In this document: positions 38,782 to 46,867 of the stretch, one piece after another
Layout: each line of letters begins with the position of its first letter
How positions within the stretch are numbered: the stretch's first letter is position 1
Assembly: GCA_934373635.1 (NCBI GenBank)
Contig: CAKROZ010000008.1
Coordinates: 13,226-77,225, forward strand
Direction: 5' to 3'
DNA length: 64,000 nt
Source: an uncultured Eubacteriales bacterium
GTDB lineage: Bacteria; Bacillota; Clostridia; Oscillospirales; CAG-272
Made by a program: the position numbers and the translations under genes
Notes under the pieces: generated by a model
What the model saw: the letters and a program-made list of their open reading frames with translations, nothing else
What the model was told of the DNA's origin: nothing
The model's database searches: none

Positions 38782-38886
38782 ACCACACATAATTCAAGGC
38801 ATCGCAAAAGCGCGCAAAAGAGCCTACATTTTTTTCAAAATAAAATGTAGCGCTTTTGCCGATATGAATATTGAATTATGTGTGGT
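38782..38886. repeat. Three-tier nested inverted repeat
   Basis: Outer arms ACCACACATAATTCAA (38782-38797) and TTGAATTATGTGTGGT (38871-38886), middle arms GCAAAAGCGC (38804-38813) and GCGCTTTTGC (38850-38859), inner arms CTACATTTT (38824-38832) and AAAATGTAG (38842-38850). All three tiers are perfect. No gene is inside. The RNA or DNA could fold into a long interrupted hairpin. Confidence 0.7.
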
Positions 38887-38953
38887 GCTTATATTGTAGC
38901 ATATTTTATCCCGATTTTTCAATAGAAAATTCAAAAAAAGACGAAAATAATCA

Positions 38954-38982
38954 TTGACATACTATCGATAGTATGATAAAAT
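38954..38982 (+). promoter_or_regulatory. Promoter with 16-bp palindromic operator
   Basis: TTGACA (38954-38959), 17 bp, TAAAAT (38977-38982). The spacer is almost filled by ATACTATCGATAGTAT (38959-38974), a perfect palindrome and likely operator for the small RHH protein encoded next (autoregulation, inferred). Confidence 0.75.
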
Positions 38983-39002
38983 CAAGGAAAAGGAGGTATA
39001 CC

Positions 39003-39188
39003 ATGGAAAATAGAAAAAGCAGAACATCAACCAAGGTGAAGGCGCGCTATAACAAAAAGACATATATTGTTGTATCTGCCGCCATTCCCAAAGAAAAGGC
39101 TATTGCCTTCAAAGAAAAATGCATCCGAGAAGGTGTTCCTCAAGCTCAGGTGTTAAAGAAAGCAATCGAGGAATTTCTCAAAAAATAA
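39003..39188 (+). CDS. Small ribbon-helix-helix-like regulator
   Basis: 61 residues, AAAGGAGGTATACC upstream. TKVKARYNKKTYIVVSAAIP, KEKAIAFKEKCIREGVPQAQ, VLKKAIEEFLKK: basic N-terminus, beta strand and two helices as in Arc-type repressors. Many mobile elements of Firmicutes carry such a protein beside their recombinase. Here it stands 36 nt before the transposase gene, with a palindromic operator in its promoter, so it may control recombination. Confidence 0.65.
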   Translation: MENRKSRTSTKVKARYNKKTYIVVSAAIPKEKAIAFKEKCIREGVPQAQVLKKAIEEFLKK

Positions 39189-39224
39189 AAGCCCGTAGGA
39201 CGGGCGAGGATAACGGGAGGCATC

Positions 39225-40268
39225 ATGCGACATTACAGAACCATCCAATGGAACGACAGACTGAAAATTGAGGCATTGCATAAAGTAGGCGTTTCACCGA
39301 AGCGTATCGCCGAAGAGCTCGGCTTTCATTTTGTCACGATCTATCGAGAATTAAAGCGCGGGCAGTATGAGCATTTGAACGCAAAGGATTGGACGACGGA
39401 GATTCGTTACAGCCCGGAAAAATCGGAGGAGAAAAAGCAAGCTTACCTTCGAGCAAAAGGGGCAGATCTGAAGATCGGCAAGGACAGGGAATACGCCGAT
39501 TTCTTGGAATACATGATCGGCGAAAAGAAGTATTCCCCGGACGCCGCGCTTTCTGCCGCACGAAAAGAGGGAAAATGTAAAGACACGGAGATCACAAGAA
39601 CGACCTTGTATCGTTATATCGAGCAAGGCGTTTTTCTTTCTATTTCCAATAAAGATCTACCGATTAAGAAAAACAAGCGGAGAAAGAAGAGAACCAAGCG
39701 CTCGGCAAAGCCCCCTTGCGGGACAAGCATTGAAAAGCGTCCCGCAGAAGTGAAAACGCGTCAAGTCTTCGGACATTGGGAGATGGATAGCGTTGAGGGG
39801 GCAAAGAAGGACAAAGAGATACTTCTTGTTTTGACGGAGAGGAAGACGCGGGACGAATTGGTGCGAAAAATGAAGGACAAAACGGCAAAAAGTGTTGTGA
39901 AAGCATTGGACGCAATCGAGTGTGAATTCGGAACGTCGCTTTTTCATCAGATATTTCGCACAATCACGGTAGACAACGGAGCCGAATTTTCAGATGCCGC
40001 GGGAATGGAGAAAAGTATAAAACCGAACAAGAAGAGAACGCAAATATATTATTGTCACCCATATTCATATTTTGAACGCGGCTCGAATGAAAATCAAAAC
40101 CGACTGATACGCCGATTCTACCCGAAAGGATGTCACTTCAAAAACGCCACCAAAGAAGACATACAAAATGTGGAAAATTGGATGAACAATTATCCGCGAA
40201 AAATTCTGAATTGGAAGACTCCCGCCGAGCTTTTCCAGGAAAACCTACGAGAAATCATCGAAAAATAA
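39225..40268 (+). CDS. IS30-type DDE transposase, possible prophage recombinase
   Basis: 347 residues, GGGAGGCATC upstream. N-terminal HTH (ALHKVGVSPKRIAEELGFHF, VTIYRELKRG). The C-terminal rve/DDE domain has all three acidic residues in context: GHWEMDSVEG (D), TITVDNGAEF (D) and YSYFERGSNENQNRLIRRFY (E), the last being the classical IS30 end motif. Full length, no frameshift. No pair of terminal inverted repeats was seen tightly around this gene; instead it lies 46 bp from the right prophage boundary, the place of an integrase. Confidence 0.85.
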   Translation: MRHYRTIQWNDRLKIEALHKVGVSPKRIAEELGFHFVTIYRELKRGQYEHLNAKDWTTEIRYSPEKSEEKKQAYLRAKGADLKIGKDREYADFLEYMIGEKKYSPDAALSAARKEGKCKDTEITRTTLYRYIEQGVFLSISNKDLPIKKNKRRKKRTKRSAKPPCGTSIEKRPAEVKTRQVFGHWEMDSVEGAKKDKEILLVLTERKTRDELVRKMKDKTAKSVVKALDAIECEFGTSLFHQIFRTITVDNGAEFSDAAGMEKSIKPNKKRTQIYYCHPYSYFERGSNENQNRLIRRFYPKGCHFKNATKEDIQNVENWMNNYPRKILNWKTPAELFQENLREIIEK

Positions 40269-40293
40269 AATAATTCGATTTTTTTCCAACTTT

Positions 40294-40313
40294 TTTGCAC
40301 AAACTACTTGACA
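40294..40313. promoter_or_regulatory. Inverted end motif and outward TTGACA at right prophage end
   Basis: TTTGCAC (40294-40300) is the inverted form of GTGCAAA at 2148-2154. Both stand exactly 18 bp inside the 14-bp identical boundary core. TTGACA (40308-40313) points outward towards clpB, but no -10 box is found at 16-18 bp from it. Fits a short terminal inverted repeat; unproven. Confidence 0.4.
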
Positions 40314-40314
40314 T

Positions 40315-40332
40315 TGCTAAAAATACGGAAAT
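40315..40332. repeat. Right prophage boundary repeat (attR-like)
   Basis: TGCTAAAAATACGGAAAT, direct repeat of 2112-2129 with one mismatch. Lies 41 bp before the CIRCE operator of clpB. Confidence 0.75.
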
Positions 40333-40372
40333 TTCCTGCCCGCGCGTGCGTCGGAGCCCTCTCTTCCCAAAA

Positions 40373-40399
40373 TTAGCACTCTTATTCGATGAGTGCTAA
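40373..40399. promoter_or_regulatory. CIRCE operator (HrcA binding site)
   Basis: TTAGCACTC, 9 bp, GAGTGCTAA: a perfect match to the CIRCE consensus. HrcA binds it and represses chaperone genes until heat shock. It lies about 28 bp before the likely -35 box of clpB. Confidence 0.95.
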
Positions 40400-40427
40400 C
40401 GTTTACAAAAAATCCACAAAATGATCT

Positions 40428-40455
40428 TTGAAAGTTCACAAATTCGGCGTACAAT
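40428..40455 (+). promoter_or_regulatory. Likely clpB promoter
   Basis: TTGAAA (40428-40433), 16 bp, TACAAT (40450-40455), about 76 nt before the clpB ATG. CIRCE is upstream of it rather than overlapping, so a second promoter or looping may be involved. Confidence 0.6.
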
Positions 40456-40531
40456 ATAAGCAATCGAAAAGAAGAACCGACGGTATCGGACGAGAGATTG
40501 TCCGTACCGATGGGAAATGAGGTGAGTGTTT

Positions 40532-43156
40532 ATGGACATGAATCATATGACGGAAAAAAGTCTCGAGGCACTGCGCGAGGCGCAGGGGCTTGCCGCCTCC
40601 TCGGGGCAGCAGGCGATCGAGGACGTGCATCTTTTCGCCGCCCTGATGCATGCGAAGGACGGGCTCGTTCCCGAGATCTTCTCCTCTCTCGGAAAGTCCT
40701 CCGAAACGATCCGCCGCGAGGCGGACGCGCTGGTCGACGCACTGCCGAAGATCGGAGGCTCGGGGTACGATCCTGACAAAATCTATCTTTCGGCGGGGCT
40801 TGACGCCGTGCTCCGCGCGGCGGACGGCGAGCGGGAGAAGATGGGGGACGAATATCTTTCGGTCGAGCATCTGCTTCTCGCGCTTCTCGACCGCGGTGGG
40901 GAGAAGTTGAAGGAGATGTTCCGCCGTCACGGTCTGACGGGGAGCGAAGTCCTCGGCGCACTCAAAAAGATAAGGGGGAACAGCAAAGTGACAAACGAAA
41001 ATCCCGAAGGCACCTATGACGTGCTGAAAAAATACGGACAGGATCTCGTGGAGATGGCGAGGGAGCATAAGCTCGATCCCGTCATCGGCAGAGACGACGA
41101 GATTCGTAATGTGATCCGGATCCTGTCGAGAAAAACGAAGAACAATCCCTGCCTGATCGGTGAGCCCGGTGTCGGTAAGACGGCGATCGCCGAAGGGCTC
41201 GCGCAGCGTATCGTGCGGGGCGATGTGCCCGAGAATCTGAAGAACCGCACGGTCTTCTCCCTCGATATGGGCGCTCTGGTCGCGGGGGCAAAGTACCGCG
41301 GCGAATTCGAAGAGCGGCTGAAAGCCGTATTGAACGAAGTGAAGGCGAGCGAGGGCAAGATCATCCTGTTCATCGATGAGCTTCACACGATCGTCGGTGC
41401 GGGCAAGAGCGAGGGCGCGATGGACGCCGGCAACCTCTTAAAGCCTCTTCTTGCACGTGGTGAGTTGCACTGCATCGGTGCGACGACGCTGAACGAATAC
41501 CGTCAGTATATCGAGAAGGACGCGGCGCTCGAGCGTCGGTTCCAGCCCGTCATGGTGCCCGAGCCCTCAGTCGAGGACACGGTTGCCATTCTGCGCGGCT
41601 TGAAGGAACGCTACGAAGTGTATCACGGCGTCAAGATCCACGACGGTGCGCTGATCGCCGCCGCGACGCTTTCGAATCGGTATATCTCCGACCGTTTTCT
41701 TCCCGACAAGGCGATCGACCTTGTGGATGAGGCGTGCGCGCTTATCAAGACCGAGATGAACTCGATGCCCACCGAGATGGATGAGATCTCGAGAAAGATC
41801 ATGCAGCTCGAGATCGAGGAAGCGGCACTCAAAAAGGAGAGCGACAAACTGTCTGCCGAGCGCCTTTCGAAGGTACAGAAGGAATTGTCCGACCTGCGCG
41901 AGACCTTCGGCGGGATGAAAGCCAAATGGGAACGCGAGAAGGCGGGCATCGGCAAGACGCAGAAGATCCGCGAGGAGATCGAGCGCATGAACGCGGAGAT
42001 CGAAAAGGCGGAGAACGAATACAACCTTTCCCGCGCCGCAGAGCTGAAATACGGCAAGCTCCCCGGACTCAAAAAGGAGCTTGAAGAAGCGGAGGCAGAG
42101 GCGGTCAAGACGAAAAACGGCGACAGCCTGCTCCGTGATTCGGTGACGGAGGAGGAGATCGCGAAGATCGTCGCCCGTTGGACGGGAATCCCCGTTGCCA
42201 AGCTGATGGAAGGGGAGAGGGAAAAGCTCCTTCACATGGACGAGATCCTGCATAAGAGGGTCATCGGTCAGGACGAGGGCGTCGAAAAGGTATGCAACGC
42301 CATTCTTCGCTCGCGTGCGGGCATTCAGGATCCGAAACGCCCGATCGGCTCCTTCCTCTTCCTCGGACCTACCGGTGTCGGTAAGACCGAGCTTGCGAAG
42401 GCACTTGCCGCCGCGCTCTTCGACGATGAAAAGAACCTTGTGCGTATCGATATGTCGGAGTACATGGAAAAATACAGCGTGTCGCGTCTCATCGGCGCAC
42501 CTCCGGGATATGTCGGCTACGACGAGGGCGGTCAGCTGACCGAGGCGGTCCGCAGAAAGCCCTATGCCGTGGTGCTCTTCGATGAGGTGGAAAAGGCACA
42601 CCCCGATGTGTTCAACGTTCTGCTCCAGGTGCTTGATGACGGTCGTATCACCGACAGTCAGGGCCGCACCGTGGATTTCAAGAACACGATCATCATTCTG
42701 ACGAGCAATCTCGGCTCGGATATCATCCTCGACGGTATCCGCGACGGCGAGATCTCCGATGAGGCGAAGGCAAAGGTCGAGGCGCTTCTGAAGCGCTCCT
42801 TCCGTCCCGAATTCCTCAACCGTCTCGACGAGATCATCACCTTCAAGCCGCTGACGAAGGAGAACATCTATGCCATCGTCGACCTTGCCGTCGCGGCGCT
42901 GAACGCGCGGCTTGCCGACAAGCGGCTGACGCTCCGTCTGACCGACGCGGCGCGGGATTTGATTATCGAGCGCGCCTACGACCCGATTTACGGTGCGCGT
43001 CCGCTCAAGAGGTATCTGCAATCGCATGTGGAGACGCTTCTCGCGCGGAAGATGATCGCCGAGGACATCGCGCCCGACACCGAGATCACCGTCGACGTGA
43101 AGGACGGCGAATTGTTTGCGGACGTCACGGGAACGAAGACCTCCGAAACCGAATAA
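40532..43156 (+). CDS. clpB: ATP-dependent disaggregase ClpB
   Basis: 874 residues from the ATG at 40532 (GAGGTG 7 nt upstream). N-terminal Clp_N repeats (residues 1-145), first AAA+ module with GEPGVGKTAIAEGLAQRI and ILFIDELHT, a middle-domain coiled coil (about 405-525: EEAALKKESDKLSAERLSKV), second AAA+ module with GPTGVGKTELAKALAAALF and VVLFDEVEKAHPDVFN, and a C-terminal Clp D2-small domain. The M-domain length is that of ClpB rather than ClpC or ClpA. Rescues aggregated proteins with DnaK; under HrcA control via CIRCE. Confidence 0.92.
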   Translation: MDMNHMTEKSLEALREAQGLAASSGQQAIEDVHLFAALMHAKDGLVPEIFSSLGKSSETIRREADALVDALPKIGGSGYDPDKIYLSAGLDAVLRAADGEREKMGDEYLSVEHLLLALLDRGGEKLKEMFRRHGLTGSEVLGALKKIRGNSKVTNENPEGTYDVLKKYGQDLVEMAREHKLDPVIGRDDEIRNVIRILSRKTKNNPCLIGEPGVGKTAIAEGLAQRIVRGDVPENLKNRTVFSLDMGALVAGAKYRGEFEERLKAVLNEVKASEGKIILFIDELHTIVGAGKSEGAMDAGNLLKPLLARGELHCIGATTLNEYRQYIEKDAALERRFQPVMVPEPSVEDTVAILRGLKERYEVYHGVKIHDGALIAAATLSNRYISDRFLPDKAIDLVDEACALIKTEMNSMPTEMDEISRKIMQLEIEEAALKKESDKLSAERLSKVQKELSDLRETFGGMKAKWEREKAGIGKTQKIREEIERMNAEIEKAENEYNLSRAAELKYGKLPGLKKELEEAEAEAVKTKNGDSLLRDSVTEEEIAKIVARWTGIPVAKLMEGEREKLLHMDEILHKRVIGQDEGVEKVCNAILRSRAGIQDPKRPIGSFLFLGPTGVGKTELAKALAAALFDDEKNLVRIDMSEYMEKYSVSRLIGAPPGYVGYDEGGQLTEAVRRKPYAVVLFDEVEKAHPDVFNVLLQVLDDGRITDSQGRTVDFKNTIIILTSNLGSDIILDGIRDGEISDEAKAKVEALLKRSFRPEFLNRLDEIITFKPLTKENIYAIVDLAVAALNARLADKRLTLRLTDAARDLIIERAYDPIYGARPLKRYLQSHVETLLARKMIAEDIAPDTEITVDVKDGELFADVTGTKTSETE

Positions 43157-43167
43157 AATCAACCGAA

Positions 43168-43206
43168 CGAGGGCTTATGCCGCCACGGCATAAGCCCTCG
43201 CTTTTT
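43168..43206 (+). terminator. Intrinsic terminator of clpB
   Basis: CGAGGGCTTATGCCG, CCA loop, CGGCATAAGCCCTCG, then CTTTTT: 15-bp perfect stem. Confidence 0.92.
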
Positions 43207-43304
43207 CTGTTTTTGAATGGGCGCGATTTTTTGGTGCAGACCTGCTCTTTGAAGCGGGGTGATTCTTGGCTTTGTTTGCTCCCTGCGGGTTTTGTACGGG
43301 GCTT

Positions 43305-43616
43305 TTATTCGAGCGTTACGGTGCCTTCGTAGACGTTGTGGCAATTATCGCCCATGGTGTCGGTGAATTCGTCGTAGGCAAGCTCGACCTCTTCGTTTTT
43401 GTGGAGGACGAGGTTGTCCTTGTTCGGGAAGGTGAGGATGGCGTACTCGCCTCTCGCGTCCCGTCCGATGCCGCTGACGAGGAAGCTGCCGTCCTCCTGA
43501 TGTGTGAGAGTAAAGCGGTTGCCGTAGGTGGCATCGAAGGTCTCGTCATAGGCGCCTTCGTTCAAAATATCGTCAAAATGAAAATAAGTGTATACATATC
43601 GGAAGCGAAGTTTCAT
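43305..43616 (-). CDS. Conserved-type hypothetical protein
   Basis: 103 residues from the ATG at 43616 (AAAGGAGAAATCT upstream). Beta-rich: MKLRFRYVYTYFHFDDILNE, then GNRFTLTHQEDGSFLVSGIG and LTFPNKDNLVLHKNEEVEL. No signal peptide or membrane helix. No family recognised. Confidence 0.55.
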   Translation of the reverse strand: MKLRFRYVYTYFHFDDILNEGAYDETFDATYGNRFTLTHQEDGSFLVSGIGRDARGEYAILTFPNKDNLVLHKNEEVELAYDEFTDTMGDNCHNVYEGTVTLE

Positions 43617-43918
43617 AGATTTCTCCTTTTTTGCTTGAGAGTTTGATTTCTGAATGCGATTTTTCGGAGTGACGCGTTTTTGCGGGGCGAGGATTTCTTC
43701 GATTCGGCTTTGCGAGGGGATTTCCGCCCCGTTTCGGCTGCCACGGACACGTTTCACAAAGAGCGCGGCTTCAGCGTCCGTATGAACGAACGGCGCGGGA
43801 GATTTCCGCCTCCCGAAAATCCGAATCTCCGCGGTTTTTCGGGTAAAAGGCGGAAGTTTTTGAAATTCCCTTCTATAAGATTATACATACGGTCGCAAAG
43901 GGCGTACAGCCGGTACTC

Positions 43919-43965
43919 TTCGGTTTCCCTTCTTTCGCCGGAGAAGGGAAAGAAGGGAAACCGAA
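43919..43965. repeat. 18-bp perfect inverted repeat in intergenic gap
   Basis: TTCGGTTTCCCTTCTTTC (43919-43936), 11-nt loop, GAAAGAAGGGAAACCGAA (43948-43965). The 665-bp gap 43617-44282 holds no gene apart from this and the promoter at 44213. No T-run follows on either side, so it is not a simple terminator. Confidence 0.75.
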
Positions 43966-44212
43966 TGCCGGGGCAGAGGGGGGCTCTCCGCGAGGCGGCA
44001 TCCTCGGCGGTTGAACGATGACAGTCAACGAAAGGCGGGATGCGAAGAAATCCGAGTTTCTTCATTATACTATAAAGAGGAAGAAAACGCAAGTGTTGAA
44101 AAAAAGAAAATAAAAAAGACGGAAGAATGACGAAAAAAACAGAAGAAAAACAGAAAGAATTGTGCGATATTCCCGATTTTACAAAAAATGAAAACTTTTT
44201 CACGATAAAGTA

Positions 44213-44241
44213 TTGACAAATTATTTTTTGTGTGATATGAT
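44213..44241 (+). promoter_or_regulatory. Promoter of the amino-acid ABC transporter operon
   Basis: TTGACA (44213-44218), 17 bp, TATGAT (44236-44241), 41 nt before the ATG. Confidence 0.8.
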
Positions 44242-44282
44242 GTAATCACTTTATCAAACTAAAGTTAAAAGAGGAAAAAACA

Positions 44283-45101
44283 ATGAAAAAAACAACGGCT
44301 ATCCTTCTGTTGGTCGCACTGCTCGTCGGTGTGTGCGGAGTGCTCTCCTCCTGCGGGGGCGGGGTATATGACGATCTGACGGTTCTTGAAACCGAGTTGT
44401 TTGAAAGCGAGGAATACGGCGTGGCATTCCGCCGCGGCTCCGACCTTGCGCGGGAGCTTGACGCGATGTTCGCTTCAGATTTTGCCGACGGGACGGCGGC
44501 ACGGATGGCGGCGGTCTACGGGCTTGAGGGGAGCCTGCCCTCGGTCTTTTCGGCAGGTGGCTCTTCCGTGACCGACACGGCGGATTCGGATTATATCAAA
44601 GGGAAGGGCGTTTTGACGGTCGGCGTGACGGTATTCGACGGCATGGACTATCAGGACGCGGACGGAAAGTGGATCGGCTTTGACGCCGATATGGCGAACC
44701 GCTTCGCCGAGAGGCTCGGCGTGCGCGCGGAATTTCTCGAGATCGAATGGGATAACAAGCTCGTCGACCTCGAGGCGAAGAACATCGACTGCATCTGGAA
44801 CGGTATGACGATCACTCCCGCCGTCGAAAAAGCGTGCGAGGTCACGGGAAGCTATATGCAGAACGGGCAGGTGCTGGTGGTGAAGAACGGGTCGTTCTCC
44901 TCCCCCTCGGAGCTGATCGGAAAGCGGGTGGCGGTCGAGGGCGGCTCCGCGGGCTACTATCAGGCGGTCGAAAAGCTCGGCGGGGTGAAGCTCAAGGAGG
45001 TGTCGGCACAGACCGACGCGCTTCTCGAGGTGTCCGCGGGGACCTCGGACGCGTGCATTGTCGATTACGTTCTGGCAAAGTCGCTTTTGAAGCTGAAATA
45101 A
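44283..45101 (+). CDS. Amino-acid ABC transporter binding lipoprotein, apparently circularly permuted
   Basis: 272 residues, lipoprotein signal with LSSC lipobox (Cys24). The usual SBP_bac_3 start (GKGVLTVGVTVFDGMDYQDADGKW cut here: GKGVLTVGVTVFDG ... GFDADMANRFAERLGV) appears only at about residue 107. The protein stops at CIVDYVLAKSLLKLK, where normal family members still have about 60 residues. Those missing residues are found at the mature N-terminus: YDDLTVLETELFESEEYGVA, FRRGSDLARELD, FADGTAARMAAVYGLEGSLP. An Ala/Ser/Asp linker joins the two. Frame is open throughout and followed by permease and ATPase genes. Confidence 0.88.
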   Translation: MKKTTAILLLVALLVGVCGVLSSCGGGVYDDLTVLETELFESEEYGVAFRRGSDLARELDAMFASDFADGTAARMAAVYGLEGSLPSVFSAGGSSVTDTADSDYIKGKGVLTVGVTVFDGMDYQDADGKWIGFDADMANRFAERLGVRAEFLEIEWDNKLVDLEAKNIDCIWNGMTITPAVEKACEVTGSYMQNGQVLVVKNGSFSSPSELIGKRVAVEGGSAGYYQAVEKLGGVKLKEVSAQTDALLEVSAGTSDACIVDYVLAKSLLKLK

Positions 45102-45115
45102 GCGGCGGTGACAGA

Positions 45116-45766
45116 ATGGATACGGGTTTTCTCGGGGTTACGCTATACCTTTTACAGGGATTTTGGGAGACGGTCAAGATCTTCGGAGTGACGCTGATCT
45201 TTTCGGTGCCGCTCGGTCTTCTCGTTTGCTTTTTTACGCGGTCGGCGCCGATGCCGATCCGCTGGCTCTTCCGCGGCATCGTATGGGTCGTGCGCGGGAC
45301 GCCGCTGATGCTTCAGCTGATCGTGGTGTTTTACGGACCGGGACTGCTCGGTCTGCCGACGCTCGACGTGGCACTCGCGACCTATCTGACCTTTTCGGTG
45401 AATTATGCCTGCTATTTTTCGGAGATCTACCGCGGGGGCATCGAGGGGGTGCCGCGCGGGCAATACGAGGCGTGTAAGACGCTCGGCATGACGCGCGGGG
45501 AAACCTTCCGCTATGTGATTCTGGCACAGGTGGTGCGGCGGATCGTGCCGCCGATGGGGAACGAGATCATCACGCTCGTGAAGGACACCTCGCTCGCGAG
45601 GATCATCGGCTATTACGAGATCATTTTCTTCGCGCAGAAGTATATCAAGCTGGAGGGGATGCTCTGGCCGCTCCTGTACACGGGACTGTTTTATCTTCTG
45701 TTCACGGGGCTTCTGACCCTGCTTCTTCGTTATACGGAGAAAAAACTCGGCTACTATCGCATATGA
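45116..45766 (+). CDS. Amino-acid ABC transporter permease
   Basis: 216 residues from the ATG at 45116. About five membrane helices and the HisM-type signature: TLYLLQGFWETVKIFGVTLI at the start, FRGIVWVVRGTPLMLQLIVV and the EAA loop YEACKTLGMTRGETFRYVIL. Length is normal for a polar amino-acid permease that forms a homodimer. Encoded 14 nt after the binding protein. Confidence 0.93.
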   Translation: MDTGFLGVTLYLLQGFWETVKIFGVTLIFSVPLGLLVCFFTRSAPMPIRWLFRGIVWVVRGTPLMLQLIVVFYGPGLLGLPTLDVALATYLTFSVNYACYFSEIYRGGIEGVPRGQYEACKTLGMTRGETFRYVILAQVVRRIVPPMGNEIITLVKDTSLARIIGYYEIIFFAQKYIKLEGMLWPLLYTGLFYLLFTGLLTLLLRYTEKKLGYYRI

Positions 45767-45782
45767 GACGGAGGGAAACGAT

Positions 45783-46565
45783 ATGACGGCACTTGAGGTA
45801 AGGGATTTGAGAAAAACATTCGGAGAGCGTGTCGTGCTGGACGGCGTTCACCTTCGGGTCGGGGGCGGAGAGATCCTCACCCTGATCGGCTCTTCGGGGG
45901 GAGGGAAGACGACGCTCCTCCGATGTCTGAATTTTCTCGAGATGCCCGACAGCGGCGAGATCCTGATCGGCGGCGCTCCCGTTTTCTCCCGAAGGGAGGG
46001 GGAGCGGGCGGCGTGCGACTCTGCGGCGCAGAAGAAGATCGGGCTCGTGTTTCAGGACTTTCATCTGTTCCCGCAATACAACGTATCGGACAATCTGACC
46101 CTCGCGCCGAAACTCTCGATCCGACGGGGGACGCACAGTCTCGCGGAAAGAAAACGGCTGTTTGTCGAAACGGACGAGAGGGCGGCGGAGCTCCTTTGTG
46201 CGGTGGGGCTCTCGGGACATGAGCGCTCCTATCCGCACGAGCTTTCGGGCGGACAGCGACAGCGCGTGGCGATCGCACGCGCTTTGATGTCGAACCCCGA
46301 GATTCTGTGCTTTGACGAGCCGACCTCCGCGCTCGACCCCGAGCTGACGGGGGAGGTCTGCCGTGTGATCCGCTCCCTCCGTTCGCCCGCCCGCGCGATG
46401 ATCGTCGTCACGCACGAGCTCGCGTTCGCACGCGCCGTTTCCGATCGCATTGTGTTTATGGCGGACGGGAAGATCGAGGAGGAAGGGACGCCCGCCGAGG
46501 TGCTCGACTGCCCGAAAAGCGGAAAAACGCGGGCGTTTCTTTCCGGCGGATTGTTCGAAATGTAA
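45783..46565 (+). CDS. Amino-acid ABC transporter ATP-binding protein
   Basis: 260 residues, ACGGAGGGAAACGAT upstream. Walker A GSSGGGKTT (about residue 38), Q-loop FQDFHLFPQ, signature LSGGQRQRVAIARAL, Walker B ILCFDEPTSALD and switch histidine in VTHE. Belongs to the GlnQ/HisP group. Third gene of the operon; drives uptake of a polar amino acid. Confidence 0.94.
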   Translation: MTALEVRDLRKTFGERVVLDGVHLRVGGGEILTLIGSSGGGKTTLLRCLNFLEMPDSGEILIGGAPVFSRREGERAACDSAAQKKIGLVFQDFHLFPQYNVSDNLTLAPKLSIRRGTHSLAERKRLFVETDERAAELLCAVGLSGHERSYPHELSGGQRQRVAIARALMSNPEILCFDEPTSALDPELTGEVCRVIRSLRSPARAMIVVTHELAFARAVSDRIVFMADGKIEEEGTPAEVLDCPKSGKTRAFLSGGLFEM

Positions 46566-46580
46566 AGAAAACCGTTCATA

Positions 46581-46598
46581 TTTCGCGAATTCGCGAAA
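46581..46598. repeat. 18-bp palindrome after transporter operon
   Basis: TTTCGCGAATTCGCGAAA is perfectly palindromic, 16 nt after the ATPase stop. Could be a protein site or part of a hairpin. The rest of the 302-bp gap (46566-46867) holds only the promoter at 46786. Confidence 0.6.
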
Positions 46599-46785
46599 AA
46601 ACGGAGAAGCGGTGAGATGGCGCGGTTTGCGGGGAGGGCGGCTTTCGGAGAAGGAGAAGACGTGCTCTCCGAAAAAGGGCAGGGACTCTGCGACAAAAGA
46701 AAAACAACGCGCGGGGAGCTCTGTTTTTCTCGTTTTTGCCGAAAAGGAAAAGTGAAGAAGAATTAAAAAATCTTGTGGGAAACTA

Positions 46786-46814
46786 TTGACAAAAAAAACG
46801 GTCTGTGCTATAAT
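46786..46814 (+). promoter_or_regulatory. Promoter of the DUF4203-like gene
   Basis: TTGACA (46786-46791), 17 bp, TATAAT (46809-46814), about 54 nt before the ATG. Confidence 0.85.
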
Positions 46815-46867
46815 AAAGAAAAAATATTCGGACGGCGCCGCCCGCCGCTCCGGGAAAGAGGAATTTT

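Larger units (their letters stand above)
2112..40332. mobile_element. Integrated prophage, about 38.2 kb
   Basis: Between two direct repeats lies a phage gene order: replication and recombination genes, SSB, terminase small and large subunits, portal, minor capsid, scaffold-like, major capsid, connector and tail genes, tail-fibre-like protein and membrane proteins, with HicAB and an IS30-type transposase at the right end. Core phage genes are intact and in operon-like overlap, so the element could be functional. No classical integrase or CI repressor was found. Both flanks are host intergenic sequence (metal exporter promoter on the left, CIRCE-clpB on the right). Confidence 0.88.

Noticed and set aside
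39003..40313. Simple IS30 insertion sequence independent of the prophage
   Set aside because: Not excluded, but no matching inverted repeat was found left of the transposase, while an inverted copy of the right-end motif stands at the left prophage boundary at the same distance.
41567..43162. 531-residue minus-strand frame opposite clpB
   Set aside because: Antisense shadow of a highly conserved gene with strong codon bias; no ribosome site.
43754..44203. 149-residue minus-strand frame before the transporter operon
   Set aside because: No ribosome site or domain, spans the 18-bp inverted repeat, and composition resembles non-coding A+T-rich sequence.
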